From Pseudoduganella rivuli (GTDB lineage Bacteria; Pseudomonadota; Gammaproteobacteria; Burkholderiales; Burkholderiaceae_D): a stretch of DNA of 64,000 bases. Position 1 is the stretch's first letter. Every line of letters starts with the position of its first letter. The translations under genes were made by a program, and so were the position numbers. The stretch spans positions 62,001-126,000 of the forward strand of contig NZ_WKJJ01000006.1 of the NCBI RefSeq assembly GCF_009674485.1. The letters are read 5' to 3'. Under the pieces are notes generated by a model. That model was not told the origin of the DNA, ran no database searches, and saw only the letters and a program-made list of their open reading frames with translations. Shown one piece after another: positions 8,375 through 16,374 of this stretch.

Positions 8375-9418
8375 GTGAAAAAAATTAAGAAAATCGCAAT
8401 CGCCACGGCTTTGCTGTGCTCGACCGCCGCCATGGCGCAAGACGCAGTCATCAATCCTTCCTGGTACATCCAGCCATCGGTCAGCGCCATGAAACCGGAT
8501 TCGGACTTCGGCGTGGACAAAACCGGCTACGGCGCCGGCCTGAAATTCGGTAAGCCAGTCAACGAGAACTGGGACGTGCAAATGGGTTACACCTATGGCC
8601 GTTCGAAAGAAGCCGGCCAGCGCTACCAGCAAGAAACCCTGGGCCTGGATGGCCTGTACCTGTTTTCCCGCAAATCGTTCCGTCCATTCGTCCTGGTGGG
8701 CGGTGGCGTCGAGCGCGACAAGACCAACCTGAGGATCAATCCGCAGACCCAGAAAAGCTCGCCCTACATCAGCGCCGGCCTGGGCTTCCAGGCCGACCTG
8801 ACCGAGCGCCTGGCGCTGCAAGCGGACCTGCGCAACGTGCACGGCTTCCTGCGCGGCTCGGCCTTCCCTGCCGCCGGCGACAAAGCCAACAACACGTACC
8901 TGACCCTGGGCCTGAACTATGCGCTGGGCGCCAAACCAGTGCCGCCGGCCCCGGTGCCGAAGGCCGCGCCTGCACCGGAACCTGCACCGGCCCCGGTTGC
9001 CCCACCGCCACCACCGCCGCCAGCACCGAAGTTTGAAAAAGTCACGATGTCGGCCACCGAACTGTTCGCGTTCGACAGCGCCAAGCTGAACCCGAACCAG
9101 CCGAAACTGGACGAACTGGCGGCGCTGCTGGTCAACAACCCTTCCGTGGGTAACGTGACCATCACCGGCTACACCGACCGCCTGGGTTCCGACAAGTACA
9201 ACCAGAAGCTGTCCGAGCAGCGCGCCAACTCCGTCAAGCAATACCTGGTGGGTAAAGGCGTGGCGGCCGACCGCCTGAACGCTGTCGGCAAGGGCGAATC
9301 GAACCCGCTCGTGGCATGCGACGGCAAGAAGCAAAAACGTGCAGACTTGATCAAGTGCCTGGAACCGAACCGCCGCGTTGAAATCGACCAAGTGACGATC
9401 GAACGCCGCGTGAACTAA
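8375..9418 (+). CDS. OmpA-family outer membrane protein
   Basis: 347 residues with a GTG start preceded by GGGAG. Signal peptide cleaved after AMA (about residue 21). Residues 22-190 are an eight-strand OmpA/OprF-like barrel. A Pro/Ala/Val hinge follows (about 191-220), then an OmpA C-terminal peptidoglycan-binding domain with FDSAKLNPNQ, GYTDRLGSDKYNQKLSEQRA and NRRVEI. The protein ties the outer membrane to peptidoglycan and is likely abundant. An intrinsic terminator follows directly. Regulon site 3 is upstream. Confidence 0.93.
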   Translation: MKKIKKIAIATALLCSTAAMAQDAVINPSWYIQPSVSAMKPDSDFGVDKTGYGAGLKFGKPVNENWDVQMGYTYGRSKEAGQRYQQETLGLDGLYLFSRKSFRPFVLVGGGVERDKTNLRINPQTQKSSPYISAGLGFQADLTERLALQADLRNVHGFLRGSAFPAAGDKANNTYLTLGLNYALGAKPVPPAPVPKAAPAPEPAPAPVAPPPPPPPAPKFEKVTMSATELFAFDSAKLNPNQPKLDELAALLVNNPSVGNVTITGYTDRLGSDKYNQKLSEQRANSVKQYLVGKGVAADRLNAVGKGESNPLVACDGKKQKRADLIKCLEPNRRVEIDQVTIERRVN

Positions 9419-9439
9419 GGTTCAATGCAGCAATAAACC

Positions 9440-9462
9440 AAGGGGCCGCAAGGCCCCTTTTC
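9440..9462 (+). terminator. Intrinsic terminator of the ompA-like gene
   Basis: AAGGGGCC / GGCCCCTT arms with a short loop, then TTTTC, 21 bp after the stop codon. Confidence 0.85.
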
Positions 9463-9479
9463 TTTTCAGGAGCCAGCCG

Positions 9480-10379
9480 ATGAGATTATTACGCCACCGC
9501 GGCCGCACCTTGCGCACCGTCGCCCTGTGCACCATTACCGAATGGTTCGAGCACCGCGACAGCAGCAAGGGCGCCGCCCTCGCCTTTTATACGGCGTTTT
9601 CCATTGCCCCCATCCTGGTGCTGGTGATTGCCGTTGCCGGCCTGTTTTACGGCCAGCAAGCGGCGCAGGGGGAATTGTTCGGGCAACTGCGGGCGCTGAT
9701 CGGCCCCCAGGGTGCGGAAGCGCTGCAAGCGATCCTGGCCGGCGCACGCAACCATGACGACGGCGTGCTGGCCACGCTGATTGCCGGTGTGCTGCTGCTG
9801 TTTGGCGCCACCACCGTGTTTGCGGAACTGAAAGCCAGTCTCGATGAAATCTGGCAATTGCCAGCGTTGAAGCAAGGCACGCTGTGGGATACGGTGCGCA
9901 CCCGCCTGCTGTCGTTCGGCATGGTGCTGGTGCTGGGATTTTTATTGCTGGTGTCGCTGGTGGTCAGTGCCGCGCTGACCTTGCTGGAAAAATTGTGGCA
10001 AGGCCACTGGAGCAATACCACGATGCTGTTGACCGGCATTAACTGGGTAATCAGTTTTCTCGTGATTGCCGCCATGTTTGGCGTCATCTATAAAATGCTG
10101 CCCCGGATCAAACTGTCGTGGCGCGATGTCGTCATCGGCGCGCTGGGCACGGCGGCCCTGTTCACGCTGGGCAAATACGCGATTGGCGCCTATATCGGCA
10201 ACAGCGGCGTGGCGGACAGCTTTGGCGCGGCCGGCTCGCTGATTGCGCTGCTGCTGTGGGTCTATTATTCGGCGCAGATCTTTTTCCTCGGTGCGGAATT
10301 CGCCCGCCAGTATGCGCTGCAACTGGGCAGCCTCAAGCACCATCCGCGCGATGAGCGTGGCGACCTGAAAATGGGGTGA
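9480..10379 (+). CDS. YihY/BrkB family inner membrane protein
   Basis: 299 residues with about six membrane helices. The family signature is at the N-terminus (SSKGAALAFYTAFSIAPILVLVIA), with a conserved SFGAAGSLIALLLWVYYSAQIFFLGAEF near the C-terminus. The family was once called ribonuclease BN in error; its molecular function is not settled. AGGAG precedes the ATG. Its stop codon abuts the stop codon of the convergent AI-2E gene with no base between. Confidence 0.9.
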   Translation: MRLLRHRGRTLRTVALCTITEWFEHRDSSKGAALAFYTAFSIAPILVLVIAVAGLFYGQQAAQGELFGQLRALIGPQGAEALQAILAGARNHDDGVLATLIAGVLLLFGATTVFAELKASLDEIWQLPALKQGTLWDTVRTRLLSFGMVLVLGFLLLVSLVVSAALTLLEKLWQGHWSNTTMLLTGINWVISFLVIAAMFGVIYKMLPRIKLSWRDVVIGALGTAALFTLGKYAIGAYIGNSGVADSFGAAGSLIALLLWVYYSAQIFFLGAEFARQYALQLGSLKHHPRDERGDLKMG

Positions 10380-11552
10380 TCATTCGCCCAGCAATTCTGC
10401 AACGATCTCCATGCCTTCGATGCGTTCGGCCACCACCTTGATGATGACGATCACGGGCACACCGAGCAGCAAGCCCCACACGCCCCACAGCCAGCCCCAG
10501 AACAGCAGGCCGACAAACACGGCGGCAGGATTCATGCGGGCGATCTTGCCCGTCATCCACGTGGTGACGAACGTGCCGACCAGGGTCGCGATCGCCAGCG
10601 ACGCGCCGGCCACCAGCAACACCATTTGCAGCGATTCGAATTGCAGGAAGGCCACCAGGCCCGTGGCGCTGGTCACCAGCAGCGGCCCGAAGTACGGCAT
10701 GATGTGCAGCAGCCCCGCCACGATGGCCCAGGCGCCGGCATTCTCCAGTCCGATCGCCTGCAGGGCCAGCCACGTCAGCAGCGCCAGCAAGGCATTGGTC
10801 ACCAGCAGCATGAACATGTAGCTCTGGATCGAACTGTTGATGTCTTCCAGGATGTGCACGGTGACTTTTTTCTTCGTCAGCGATGGCCCGGTCAGCTTCA
10901 CCAGCTTGCGCTTGAAAGTATCGCCGGCCAGCAGCAGGAAAAACACGAGGAAGATCACCATCGCGGCCTGGCTGACGAAGCCTGCCAGGCCCATGGAACC
11001 GGCCCACACCCAGTCGATCACCTTGATACCGCCGGTCTCCGATGGCGTCTTGCGCGCGGCCGGCTTGCGCGCGGCGCTGCCCGAGGCCGCCTGTTCGATT
11101 TCATTGGCCACCGCCTGGATGCGCTCCAGCGTACTGGGACCGCTGCCCAGCTTGGCCCGCAACAACGTCGACACCTTGTGGGTAACGGTCGGCAATTCTT
11201 CCATGATGTTCTGGAATTCCCCGTGCAAGCGCGCACCGCCCACAGCGATGCCGCTCAGGATGGCGGCCGTCAGCAAGGTCGCACCGAGCGGACGCGCAAT
11301 GCGCATGCGCTCCAGCCAGCACACGACGGGATTGAGCGTATAAGTGATCAGGATGCCCAGCAGCAGCGGCACGAGGAAGGCGCGCGACCATTGCAGCGCG
11401 TAGACGAAGGCGACGGTGGCGATCACGCCCAGCGCGAGGCCGCGGGCGTTGACGTGAATGGGAATGCGTTCAGTATCCGGGGCAGCAGCATGGTCCGCGT
11501 CGGTGGCGACGGTGGTATCGGAGGCGTCGTGCGGGTCGGCGGCGGGGATCAT
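10380..11552 (-). CDS. AI-2E family transporter (PerM-like)
   Basis: 390 residues. A polar N-terminal tail of about 35 residues is followed by the typical eight-helix pattern with a large central loop (about residues 100-190, including the basic ARKPAARKT) and a C-terminal block beginning MPYFGPLL. Family members include the TqsA exporter and Na+/H+ antiporters, so the substrate cannot be named. The ATG used has no clear ribosome site and the true start may be inside the polar tail. It is 43 bp downstream of the BON lipoprotein gene on the same strand and may be co-transcribed. Confidence 0.88.
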   Translation of the reverse strand: MIPAADPHDASDTTVATDADHAAAPDTERIPIHVNARGLALGVIATVAFVYALQWSRAFLVPLLLGILITYTLNPVVCWLERMRIARPLGATLLTAAILSGIAVGGARLHGEFQNIMEELPTVTHKVSTLLRAKLGSGPSTLERIQAVANEIEQAASGSAARKPAARKTPSETGGIKVIDWVWAGSMGLAGFVSQAAMVIFLVFFLLLAGDTFKRKLVKLTGPSLTKKKVTVHILEDINSSIQSYMFMLLVTNALLALLTWLALQAIGLENAGAWAIVAGLLHIMPYFGPLLVTSATGLVAFLQFESLQMVLLVAGASLAIATLVGTFVTTWMTGKIARMNPAAVFVGLLFWGWLWGVWGLLLGVPVIVIIKVVAERIEGMEIVAELLGE

Positions 11553-11595
11553 GGGGGAAACACGCGGGACCGTGACGGTCCCGCTGTGCGGTGGA

Positions 11596-11910
11596 TTACT
11601 TCACGCGGATATCGTTCTTGACTTCCTTCACGCCCTGCACGCCGCGGGCGATTTCACCGGCGCGCGTAATGTCGGCCGGTTGCGCCACGAAGCCGCTCAG
11701 CTGCACCGTGCCCTTGAAGGTTTCCACGTTGATTTCCGTGGATTTCAAGGTGGGCTCATTGAAGATGCTGGCTTTGACTTTGGTGGTCAGCATGGAATCG
11801 TCAACATATTCGCCGGCGCTTTCCTTGGTCGGCGTCGACGAGCAGCCGACGACAGCAAAGGCGGTGGCGGCGGTAAATACTGCGGCAGCAAATTTTTGGG
11901 CAAATTTCAT
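11596..11910 (-). CDS. BON-domain lipoprotein
   Basis: 104 residues. Lipobox VVGC (Cys about residue 23), then one BON domain with the usual SMLTTKVKASIFNEP start and TVQLSGFV core, ending KNDIRVK. Single-BON proteins bind phospholipid surfaces and are osmotic/envelope stress factors (OsmY-like). AAGGAGT precedes the ATG. It has a close paralogue at 18495-18797. Regulon site 4 lies upstream. Confidence 0.9.
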   Translation of the reverse strand: MKFAQKFAAAVFTAATAFAVVGCSSTPTKESAGEYVDDSMLTTKVKASIFNEPTLKSTEINVETFKGTVQLSGFVAQPADITRAGEIARGVQGVKEVKNDIRVK

Positions 11911-12031
11911 GATAAGACTCCTTAATTTAGTGCTCGTCAGAGCAGTCAGCCGGCATATTGGTCACGCCGGAGCAAAGAGGCCAGCAGCAGGCCGTTGATG
12001 TCCAGTGTCGGACAGTTGCGCCCCTTCATCT

Positions 12032-12045
12032 GTACGCTAACGTAC
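12032..12045 (-). promoter_or_regulatory. Regulon palindrome, site 4
   Basis: Perfect GTACG-CTAA-CGTAC (extends to TGTACG/CGTACA) in the divergent gap between a BON and a glycine-zipper gene. On the minus strand a GACACT hexamer lies 22 nt away (12009-12004); no such hexamer lies at 22 nt on the plus strand. Confidence 0.55.
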
Positions 12046-12068
12046 ACAGAACACCCTCCCGATACAGC

Positions 12069-12082
12069 GTGCGTCACCGCAC
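12069..12082 (+). promoter_or_regulatory. Regulon palindrome, site 5
   Basis: Perfect GTGCG-TCAC-CGCAC followed by AGA. A TAATCT hexamer starts 22 nt later (12105). The start codon of the glycine-zipper gene is 64 bp beyond the site. Confidence 0.6.
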
Positions 12083-12146
12083 AGACCCTCATCAGGTTGC
12101 TCACTAATCTGGTTGCATCCTCACCCAGGACAAACAGGAGAACAAC

Positions 12147-12590
12147 ATGAAGACAACGCAGACTCTGGCGGCGTTGATGATCGCAACTTCCGCCCTGATC
12201 ACCGGCTGCTCCAGCACGCCGGTGCAATCCACCAATTATTCATCGATGGGCAGCGCCGCCACCTATGGCACGATTGAATCGATCCAGACCGTGCGACTCG
12301 ATCCGGCCACCAGCGGCGTCGGCGCCGTCACGGGCGGCCTGGTCGGCGCGCTGGTCGGTAACCAGATCGGTTCCGGCAGCGGCCGCGCGGCGGCCACGGC
12401 GGCTGGCGCCATCGGCGGCGCGGTGGTCGGCAACAGCGTGGAACGCAACCGCAACCAGCCGTACGATGCTTACCAGATCACGGTCCGCATGGATAACGGC
12501 GACTACCGCACCATCAACCAGGACAGCGTCTATGACTTGCGCATCGGCAACCGCGTGCGCGTGGTCGATGGCCGTGTCTATCGCTACTAA
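12147..12590 (+). CDS. Glycine-zipper 2TM lipoprotein, SlyB-like
   Basis: 147 residues. Lipobox ITGC (Cys 21). Residues about 55-100 form a glycine zipper hairpin (GGLVGALVGNQIGSGSGRAA ... GGAVVGNSVE). The C-terminal part (YQITVRMDNGDYRTI ... GNRVRVVDGRVYRY) is the small beta domain seen in SlyB and Pcp outer-membrane lipoproteins. AGGAG precedes the ATG. First gene of a three-gene run with 12626 and 12788. Its C-terminal half closely resembles that of the protein at 19971-20717. Confidence 0.88.
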   Translation: MKTTQTLAALMIATSALITGCSSTPVQSTNYSSMGSAATYGTIESIQTVRLDPATSGVGAVTGGLVGALVGNQIGSGSGRAAATAAGAIGGAVVGNSVERNRNQPYDAYQITVRMDNGDYRTINQDSVYDLRIGNRVRVVDGRVYRY

Positions 12591-12625
12591 GCCACTCAGG
12601 CCATCGAGCCGTTCAAGGAGACACC

Positions 12626-12778
12626 ATGGGCACCATACTGCTGATCTTTCTGGTACTGATTTTGTTGGGGGCGTTGCCGGCCTGGCCATATAGCCGCAAC
12701 TGGGGTTACGCCCCAAGCGGCATTGCCGGCATCATTGTGCTGGTCTTGATTGTCATGCTGCTGACCGGGCGGCTATAG
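12626..12778 (+). CDS. DUF3309-type small membrane protein, 50 aa
   Basis: 50 residues, easily missed for its size. MGTILLIFLVLILLGALPAWPYS, then NWGYAPSGI and a second hydrophobic helix: two short membrane helices around a conserved WPYSRNWGY-P motif, which is the DUF3309 pattern. AAGGAG lies upstream of the ATG. 35 bp after the glycine-zipper gene and 9 bp before the next. Function unknown; commonly found beside stress-induced envelope genes. Confidence 0.85.
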   Translation: MGTILLIFLVLILLGALPAWPYSRNWGYAPSGIAGIIVLVLIVMLLTGRL

Positions 12779-12787
12779 GAGGACATC

Positions 12788-13138
12788 ATGAACAAACTCG
12801 TCGCAGCGGCCCTGCTGGCCGTCTGCTGCGCCGCCCAGGCGCAAACCACGCCGCCCGACGTGGCGGCCCATCAGCGGCAAGAACTCAAACGTGGCGATCC
12901 GGCCCGCTGGTACAAGGCTGACCGCAGCACGGCAGCGCAATTGCGCACCTTGCGCAAGGAAATCAATGCCGCCTATGCTGAAGCCAAGATCGGCTGCAGG
13001 AAAATGTCGGCCGACGAGCGCAGCGACTGCATGAAAGAAGCCCGTGACACTTACACGGCCGACCTGGGTAACATGCGCGAGCTGAATTACGCGGCAAACC
13101 ACATGGACACCAGCGTGTACGAAACCACGGGCCGCTGA
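12788..13138 (+). CDS. Secreted hypothetical protein, 116 aa
   Basis: Signal peptide cleaved after AQA (about residue 19). The mature part is charged and helical with two cysteines about 12 residues apart (GCRKMSADERSDCMKEA), a likely periplasmic disulfide. AGGAGG precedes the ATG. Last gene of the 12147 operon, closed by a strong terminator. No family recognised beyond similar small periplasmic proteins. Confidence 0.8.
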   Translation: MNKLVAAALLAVCCAAQAQTTPPDVAAHQRQELKRGDPARWYKADRSTAAQLRTLRKEINAAYAEAKIGCRKMSADERSDCMKEARDTYTADLGNMRELNYAANHMDTSVYETTGR

Positions 13139-13156
13139 TCCTTGCATGCGGCTGAA

Positions 13157-13190
13157 AAAACAAACGCCGCGAAAGCGGCGTTTGTTTTTA
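13157..13190. terminator. Bidirectional intrinsic terminator
   Basis: 14-bp perfect arms (13157-13170, 13175-13188) with a GAAA tetraloop, an A run on the left and a T run on the right. It can end the 12147-13138 operon and also the minus-strand gene 13205. Confidence 0.9.
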
Positions 13191-13204
13191 GCGTTGCGTG
13201 AACT

Positions 13205-13591
13205 TTACTGGCGGTGTTTCCGGCTGATCCACAGGCCGGCAATGGCAGCTGCCACACCGGCCAGCAAGACGGGTTTCACCAGCCGCCGGCGAATAATAAA
13301 GGACCCTGCCTTGATTGCATAAGGCAGGATCTTCGGCAAGCTCAAGCCACCAGCCAGGCCCGCCACGCCGGCCAGCCCCCCGCCGCCGTGCTGGCCGCCG
13401 AACAGCGAACCGAAGCGGTGGTGCAAGGCGCCCACCGCGTGGTCGACGGCGCTGTGCATCAGCGCATCCGGATGCAAGGCATAGGCCAGCTGCCCCTTGG
13501 CGTGGGCGACACTGACGCGATACAACTCGCCTTCGCGCACCAGCCGTTCTTTCGCCACGGCCACTGCCGCGCTGTCTGCGTGTTTGCTCAT
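13205..13591 (-). CDS. Hypothetical protein with membrane anchor
   Basis: 128 residues. Soluble helical N-terminus (residues 1-55), a Gly-rich stretch (GGQHGGGGLAGVAGLAGG), then a basic patch and a C-terminal membrane helix (PVLLAGVAAAIAGLWIS). Start set at the ATG with GGGAG upstream. It lies 11 bp downstream of the holin-like gene and is the last gene of a minus-strand run that begins at 16206. Confidence 0.72.
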   Translation of the reverse strand: MSKHADSAAVAVAKERLVREGELYRVSVAHAKGQLAYALHPDALMHSAVDHAVGALHHRFGSLFGGQHGGGGLAGVAGLAGGLSLPKILPYAIKAGSFIIRRRLVKPVLLAGVAAAIAGLWISRKHRQ

Positions 13592-13602
13592 TGATTCTCC
13601 CG

Positions 13603-13980
13603 TTACAGCAGCATTTCGCGGTCGGCTTTCAGCTCGGCCATGGTGGCGGGCAATGACAGCTTTCCTTGCCGCAGCATGGACCGCGCGCCCATGATCAACG
13701 CAATGGTGATCAGCACGAACGCCACCGCCAGCACCAGCAGGATTTTCCACCCCATCGCTTCCCAGCACAGGAAGATGACGGTGGCCGTGGTAAAGGCAAT
13801 GGCAAACCAGCCCGCCAGCAGCGCCAGCGCAAACACCACGGTCAATTCGACCAGATGGTTGCGCACTTCCGACAGTTCGAGGGCAGCCAGCTCCAGCCGC
13901 GACAGCATCAGCCGCGCGGTATTGCGGGCCACCCCGGCCAGCGAAGCGATCAAGCCCGGGGGTGGCGACGCATGCTCCAT
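13603..13980 (-). CDS. Phage-holin-family (YqjE-like) inner membrane protein
   Basis: 125 residues. Two membrane helices (about residues 47-70 and 77-100) after an amphipathic N-terminus beginning around LMLSRLELAALELSEVRNHL, the pattern of the DUF1469/YqjE family wrongly called phage holins. In enterobacteria yqjE sits beside yqjD; here the DUF883 (YqjD-like) gene is directly upstream, which supports the call. The ATG is ambiguous: a GTG at 13995 would also fit and leaves only 4 bp to the preceding stop. Confidence 0.8.
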   Translation of the reverse strand: MEHASPPPGLIASLAGVARNTARLMLSRLELAALELSEVRNHLVELTVVFALALLAGWFAIAFTTATVIFLCWEAMGWKILLVLAVAFVLITIALIMGARSMLRQGKLSLPATMAELKADREMLL

Positions 13981-13999
13981 ATCAGGTGACGCCACCGGA

Positions 14000-14302
14000 T
14001 CAGCGGCGGCCCAGGATCACGCCCACCAGCAGGCCGACGCCGGCTGCCAGCGCGATCGAACGCCATGGATTTTCTTTCACATAAGCATCGGTCGATTGCG
14101 CCATCTGCTTGCCGGCTGCAACCGCGCTTTGCTGCGCTTCGTGCGCCTTGGCCAGTGCCGTGTCCAGCGCACGCATGCCGCGGCCGCGCAATTCTTCCGC
14201 TTTTTCGCCCGTCAGCGCCGTGGCGGCCGTGAACAGCGCCTGCGCATCTTTAACCAGGGTTTTGACGTCGTTGTTCACAGTACTGATGTTATTTTCCAGC
14301 AT
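14000..14302 (-). CDS. DUF883 protein, ElaB/YqjD family
   Basis: 100 residues. A helical N-terminal part is followed by the signature YVKENPWRSIALAAGVGLLVGVILGRR, a C-terminal tail anchor with a glycine-rich helix. ElaB/YqjD proteins anchor ribosomes to the inner membrane in stationary phase in E. coli. GAGGAG precedes the ATG. Paired with the YqjE-like gene just downstream. Confidence 0.92.
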   Translation of the reverse strand: MLENNISTVNNDVKTLVKDAQALFTAATALTGEKAEELRGRGMRALDTALAKAHEAQQSAVAAGKQMAQSTDAYVKENPWRSIALAAGVGLLVGVILGRR

Positions 14303-14361
14303 GATGGGCTCCTCGGTTAGGTTACGAAAACAGTTGTCGCAAATCGGTCCAGCGGAATCGG

Positions 14362-14898
14362 CTATTCCAGCAGATCGCGCATGTCGTCGGCATGTTCTTC
14401 TTCCACGGCCATGATCTTGATCAATAACTGGCGCGTGGTCGGGTCCGATTCTCCGATCTGCTCGATCATCTGGCGGTACGACTCAATGGCGACCCGCTCA
14501 GCGATCAGGTTGGCGCGCACCATGGATTGCACCTCCCTGGAGTCATCATACTCGGCATGACTACGCTCGAGCAATGTTGCTGGATTGAAATCCGGTTCGC
14601 CATTCAGTTGAATGATACGCTCAGCCAGCCAATCCGCATGTTCTTGTTCCTGCTGTGCATGTTCGAGGAATTCCGCCTTGATGGCAGCATTCTGCAAGCC
14701 AGTAACCGTGTAATAGTGCCGTTTGTAGCGCAGGATGCAGACCAGTTCGGTCGCCAGTGCGCCGTTCAGCAACTTGATGACTTCTTCGCGGTCGCCTTTA
14801 TAGCCGGCCGTCACCGGGCCATCGGCCAGGTTTTGCGCGGCTTGCCGGATCGCGTTGGTATCGAGGCCGGCCAGCGTGGATATGGTGGATGCTGCCAT
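14362..14898 (-). CDS. Ferritin-like (bacterioferritin-type) protein
   Basis: 178 residues, four-helix bundle. Diiron ligands are visible as E and ExxH pairs: LATELVCILRYKRH, EFLEHAQQEQEHADWLAERI, ERVAIESYRQMI and EEEHADDMRDLL. This is the Dps/bacterioferritin-like group often annotated as ferritin-like domain protein; it lacks an evident haem-binding Met. Likely stores or oxidises iron under stress. AAGGAG upstream. Inside the minus-strand operon 16206-13205. Confidence 0.85.
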   Translation of the reverse strand: MAASTISTLAGLDTNAIRQAAQNLADGPVTAGYKGDREEVIKLLNGALATELVCILRYKRHYYTVTGLQNAAIKAEFLEHAQQEQEHADWLAERIIQLNGEPDFNPATLLERSHAEYDDSREVQSMVRANLIAERVAIESYRQMIEQIGESDPTTRQLLIKIMAVEEEHADDMRDLLE

Positions 14899-14915
14899 CG
14901 TGTTCTCCTTTTAAA

Positions 14916-15809
14916 TCAGCGTCGTGCATTGATGGTGCGGCCAGCGTCGGACAGCACGATTTCCACCCGGCGGTTCAGCTGGCGATCGGCCGAATTCGCA
15001 TTGCTGGCGACGGGATACGCCTCGCCATAGCCGCGGGTGCTGATCCGCGTGCCTTCCACGCCCATGTTCATCAGGGCGCTGCGCACCGCTTCCGCGCGCC
15101 GCTGCGACAGCATCAGGTTATGGTCTTCCGAACCGGTGCTGTCGGTGAAGCCTTCCACCATGACATTGCGGTCGGGATGTTCGCGCATGACGTCAGCCAG
15201 CTTCTGCAGCGTCTGCATGCCGCCCGCCGTCAGATTGGCCTGGTCGACATTGAACAGCACATCGCCCATCGTCATCACGATGCCGCGTTCCGTTTGCTTG
15301 GCTTTCAGGTCGGCCAGCTGGGCAGCCAGCGCATCAGCCTGTGCTTGCGCGTCGCGGGTGGCGGCGGCCTGGTTTTGCTCGGCCATCCGGGCCGCATCCG
15401 CCTCGGCCTTGGCCTGTTCGGCGCTGCGCTTGGCCTGGTCTGCTTCAATCGTGCGGGCTTCCAGCCGGACCTGGTCGCGCTGGCGCGCCGCATCGGCTAC
15501 CTGGGCTTCGGCGGATTTCTGCTTGGCCACTTCCTGGGCCGTGGCGATACGCTGTTTGGCTATATACGCCAGCTTATCGACTTCCGCGATGCTTTCCTTG
15601 CGGGCCGCCGCCTCATTGGCGCGGTCCAGCGCGATGGTGGCCTGACGCAGTTCGAGGGACGCATATTGCGCAACGGCAGGGTTACCCTGCGCCGCCATGT
15701 AGTCGCCGCGCGCCTGGTCCAGCGTGCTGGTGGTGGTGGGCGCCGAGCTGCAAGCGGACAATGCAATGGCCAGCGCCAGTGCGGCCGGCTTGAGGAAGGT
15801 CTTGTTCAT
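14916..15809 (-). CDS. DUF4398-OmpA fusion lipoprotein
   Basis: 297 residues. Lipobox LSAC (Cys about residue 19). DUF4398 region about 30-110, then a long Ala/Gln/Lys coiled coil (about 80-165), then an OmpA C-terminal domain (about 170-290) with GDVLFNVDQANL, GFTDSTGSEDHNLMLSQRRA and NRRVEIVL. The build suggests a lipid-anchored protein that spans the periplasm and grips peptidoglycan. The second of two adjacent ATGs was chosen: it lies 6 nt from the AGGAG, the first only 3 nt. 10 bp after the separate DUF4398 gene. Confidence 0.88.
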   Translation of the reverse strand: MNKTFLKPAALALAIALSACSSAPTTTSTLDQARGDYMAAQGNPAVAQYASLELRQATIALDRANEAAARKESIAEVDKLAYIAKQRIATAQEVAKQKSAEAQVADAARQRDQVRLEARTIEADQAKRSAEQAKAEADAARMAEQNQAAATRDAQAQADALAAQLADLKAKQTERGIVMTMGDVLFNVDQANLTAGGMQTLQKLADVMREHPDRNVMVEGFTDSTGSEDHNLMLSQRRAEAVRSALMNMGVEGTRISTRGYGEAYPVASNANSADRQLNRRVEIVLSDAGRTINARR

Positions 15810-15819
15810 CATGCTCTCC

Positions 15820-16206
15820 TTATTTGACGGTGGTGCTGTTGGCGCGGTCCAGTTCTTCGCGCAGCACGCGGATGTTTTCCTGCAGCGCATCGGCTGCCGC
15901 CGTGGCTTTGGCCGAACCGGCCTTGCTTTGCGCCAGCTTGGCGTCGGCCTGCGCCTGCATGGCCAGGTCGCGCGCCCGCGAGTAATCCTTGGCGGCCAGC
16001 GCCTGGTTGGCTTCCTGCACCTTGGCGCGGGCCGACATCATTTCCGCTGGCGCCGCGTCGGCGCCGCCGGCAGACACCGCGCTTTCCACGGCGGCGCGCG
16101 ACACAGCCACATCGGCGGTGGCCGGCGCTTTCTGACTGGCGCAACCGGCCAGCAGCACGACGGCCAGACCGCACAGGGCCGGCACGATATGCATACGTGA
16201 GCTCAT
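15820..16206 (-). CDS. DUF4398 lipoprotein
   Basis: 128 residues. Lipobox LAGC (Cys about residue 22). The mature part has the two-helix DUF4398 pattern (SRAAVESAV ... AKVQEANQALAAKDYSRARDLAMQAQADAKLAQ) and a C-terminal coiled coil ending in RVLREELDRAN. Similar to the N-terminal half of the fusion protein encoded just downstream, so the pair probably acts together. AAGGAG upstream; regulon site 6 lies 60 bp before the start. First gene of the minus-strand operon. Confidence 0.88.
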   Translation of the reverse strand: MSSRMHIVPALCGLAVVLLAGCASQKAPATADVAVSRAAVESAVSAGGADAAPAEMMSARAKVQEANQALAAKDYSRARDLAMQAQADAKLAQSKAGSAKATAAADALQENIRVLREELDRANSTTVK

Positions 16207-16266
16207 TGTTGTTCTCCTTCGGTTGGGTGAGTACAGACGTTATAGGCTTGATGGGCAAGGCATTCA

Positions 16267-16280
16267 GTACGGTGCCGCAC
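16267..16280 (-). promoter_or_regulatory. Regulon palindrome, site 6
   Basis: GTACG-GTGC-CGCAC, 60 bp before the DUF4398 start codon. On the minus strand TATAAC lies 22 nt away (16244-16239). Confidence 0.6.
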
Positions 16281-16302
16281 ATAGGGCGGCCCGGCCGCAT
16301 GG

Positions 16303-16316
16303 GTGCGGGTGCGCAC
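16303..16316 (+). promoter_or_regulatory. Regulon palindrome, site 7
   Basis: GTGCG-GGTG-CGCAC followed by AGA. TATGCT starts 22 nt later (16339). 58 bp before the AsmA start codon. Sites 6 and 7 sit back to back and drive divergent genes. Confidence 0.6.
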
Positions 16317-16374
16317 AGAGACAGGTATCATGCGCGGCTATGCTAGAGCAGACACCCAACAAAAAGGCATCACC

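Noticed and set aside
13603..13980. Phage holin next to 14 kb as sign of a second prophage
   Set aside because: The family is chromosomal YqjE-like despite its name, and it is paired with a YqjD-like DUF883 gene.
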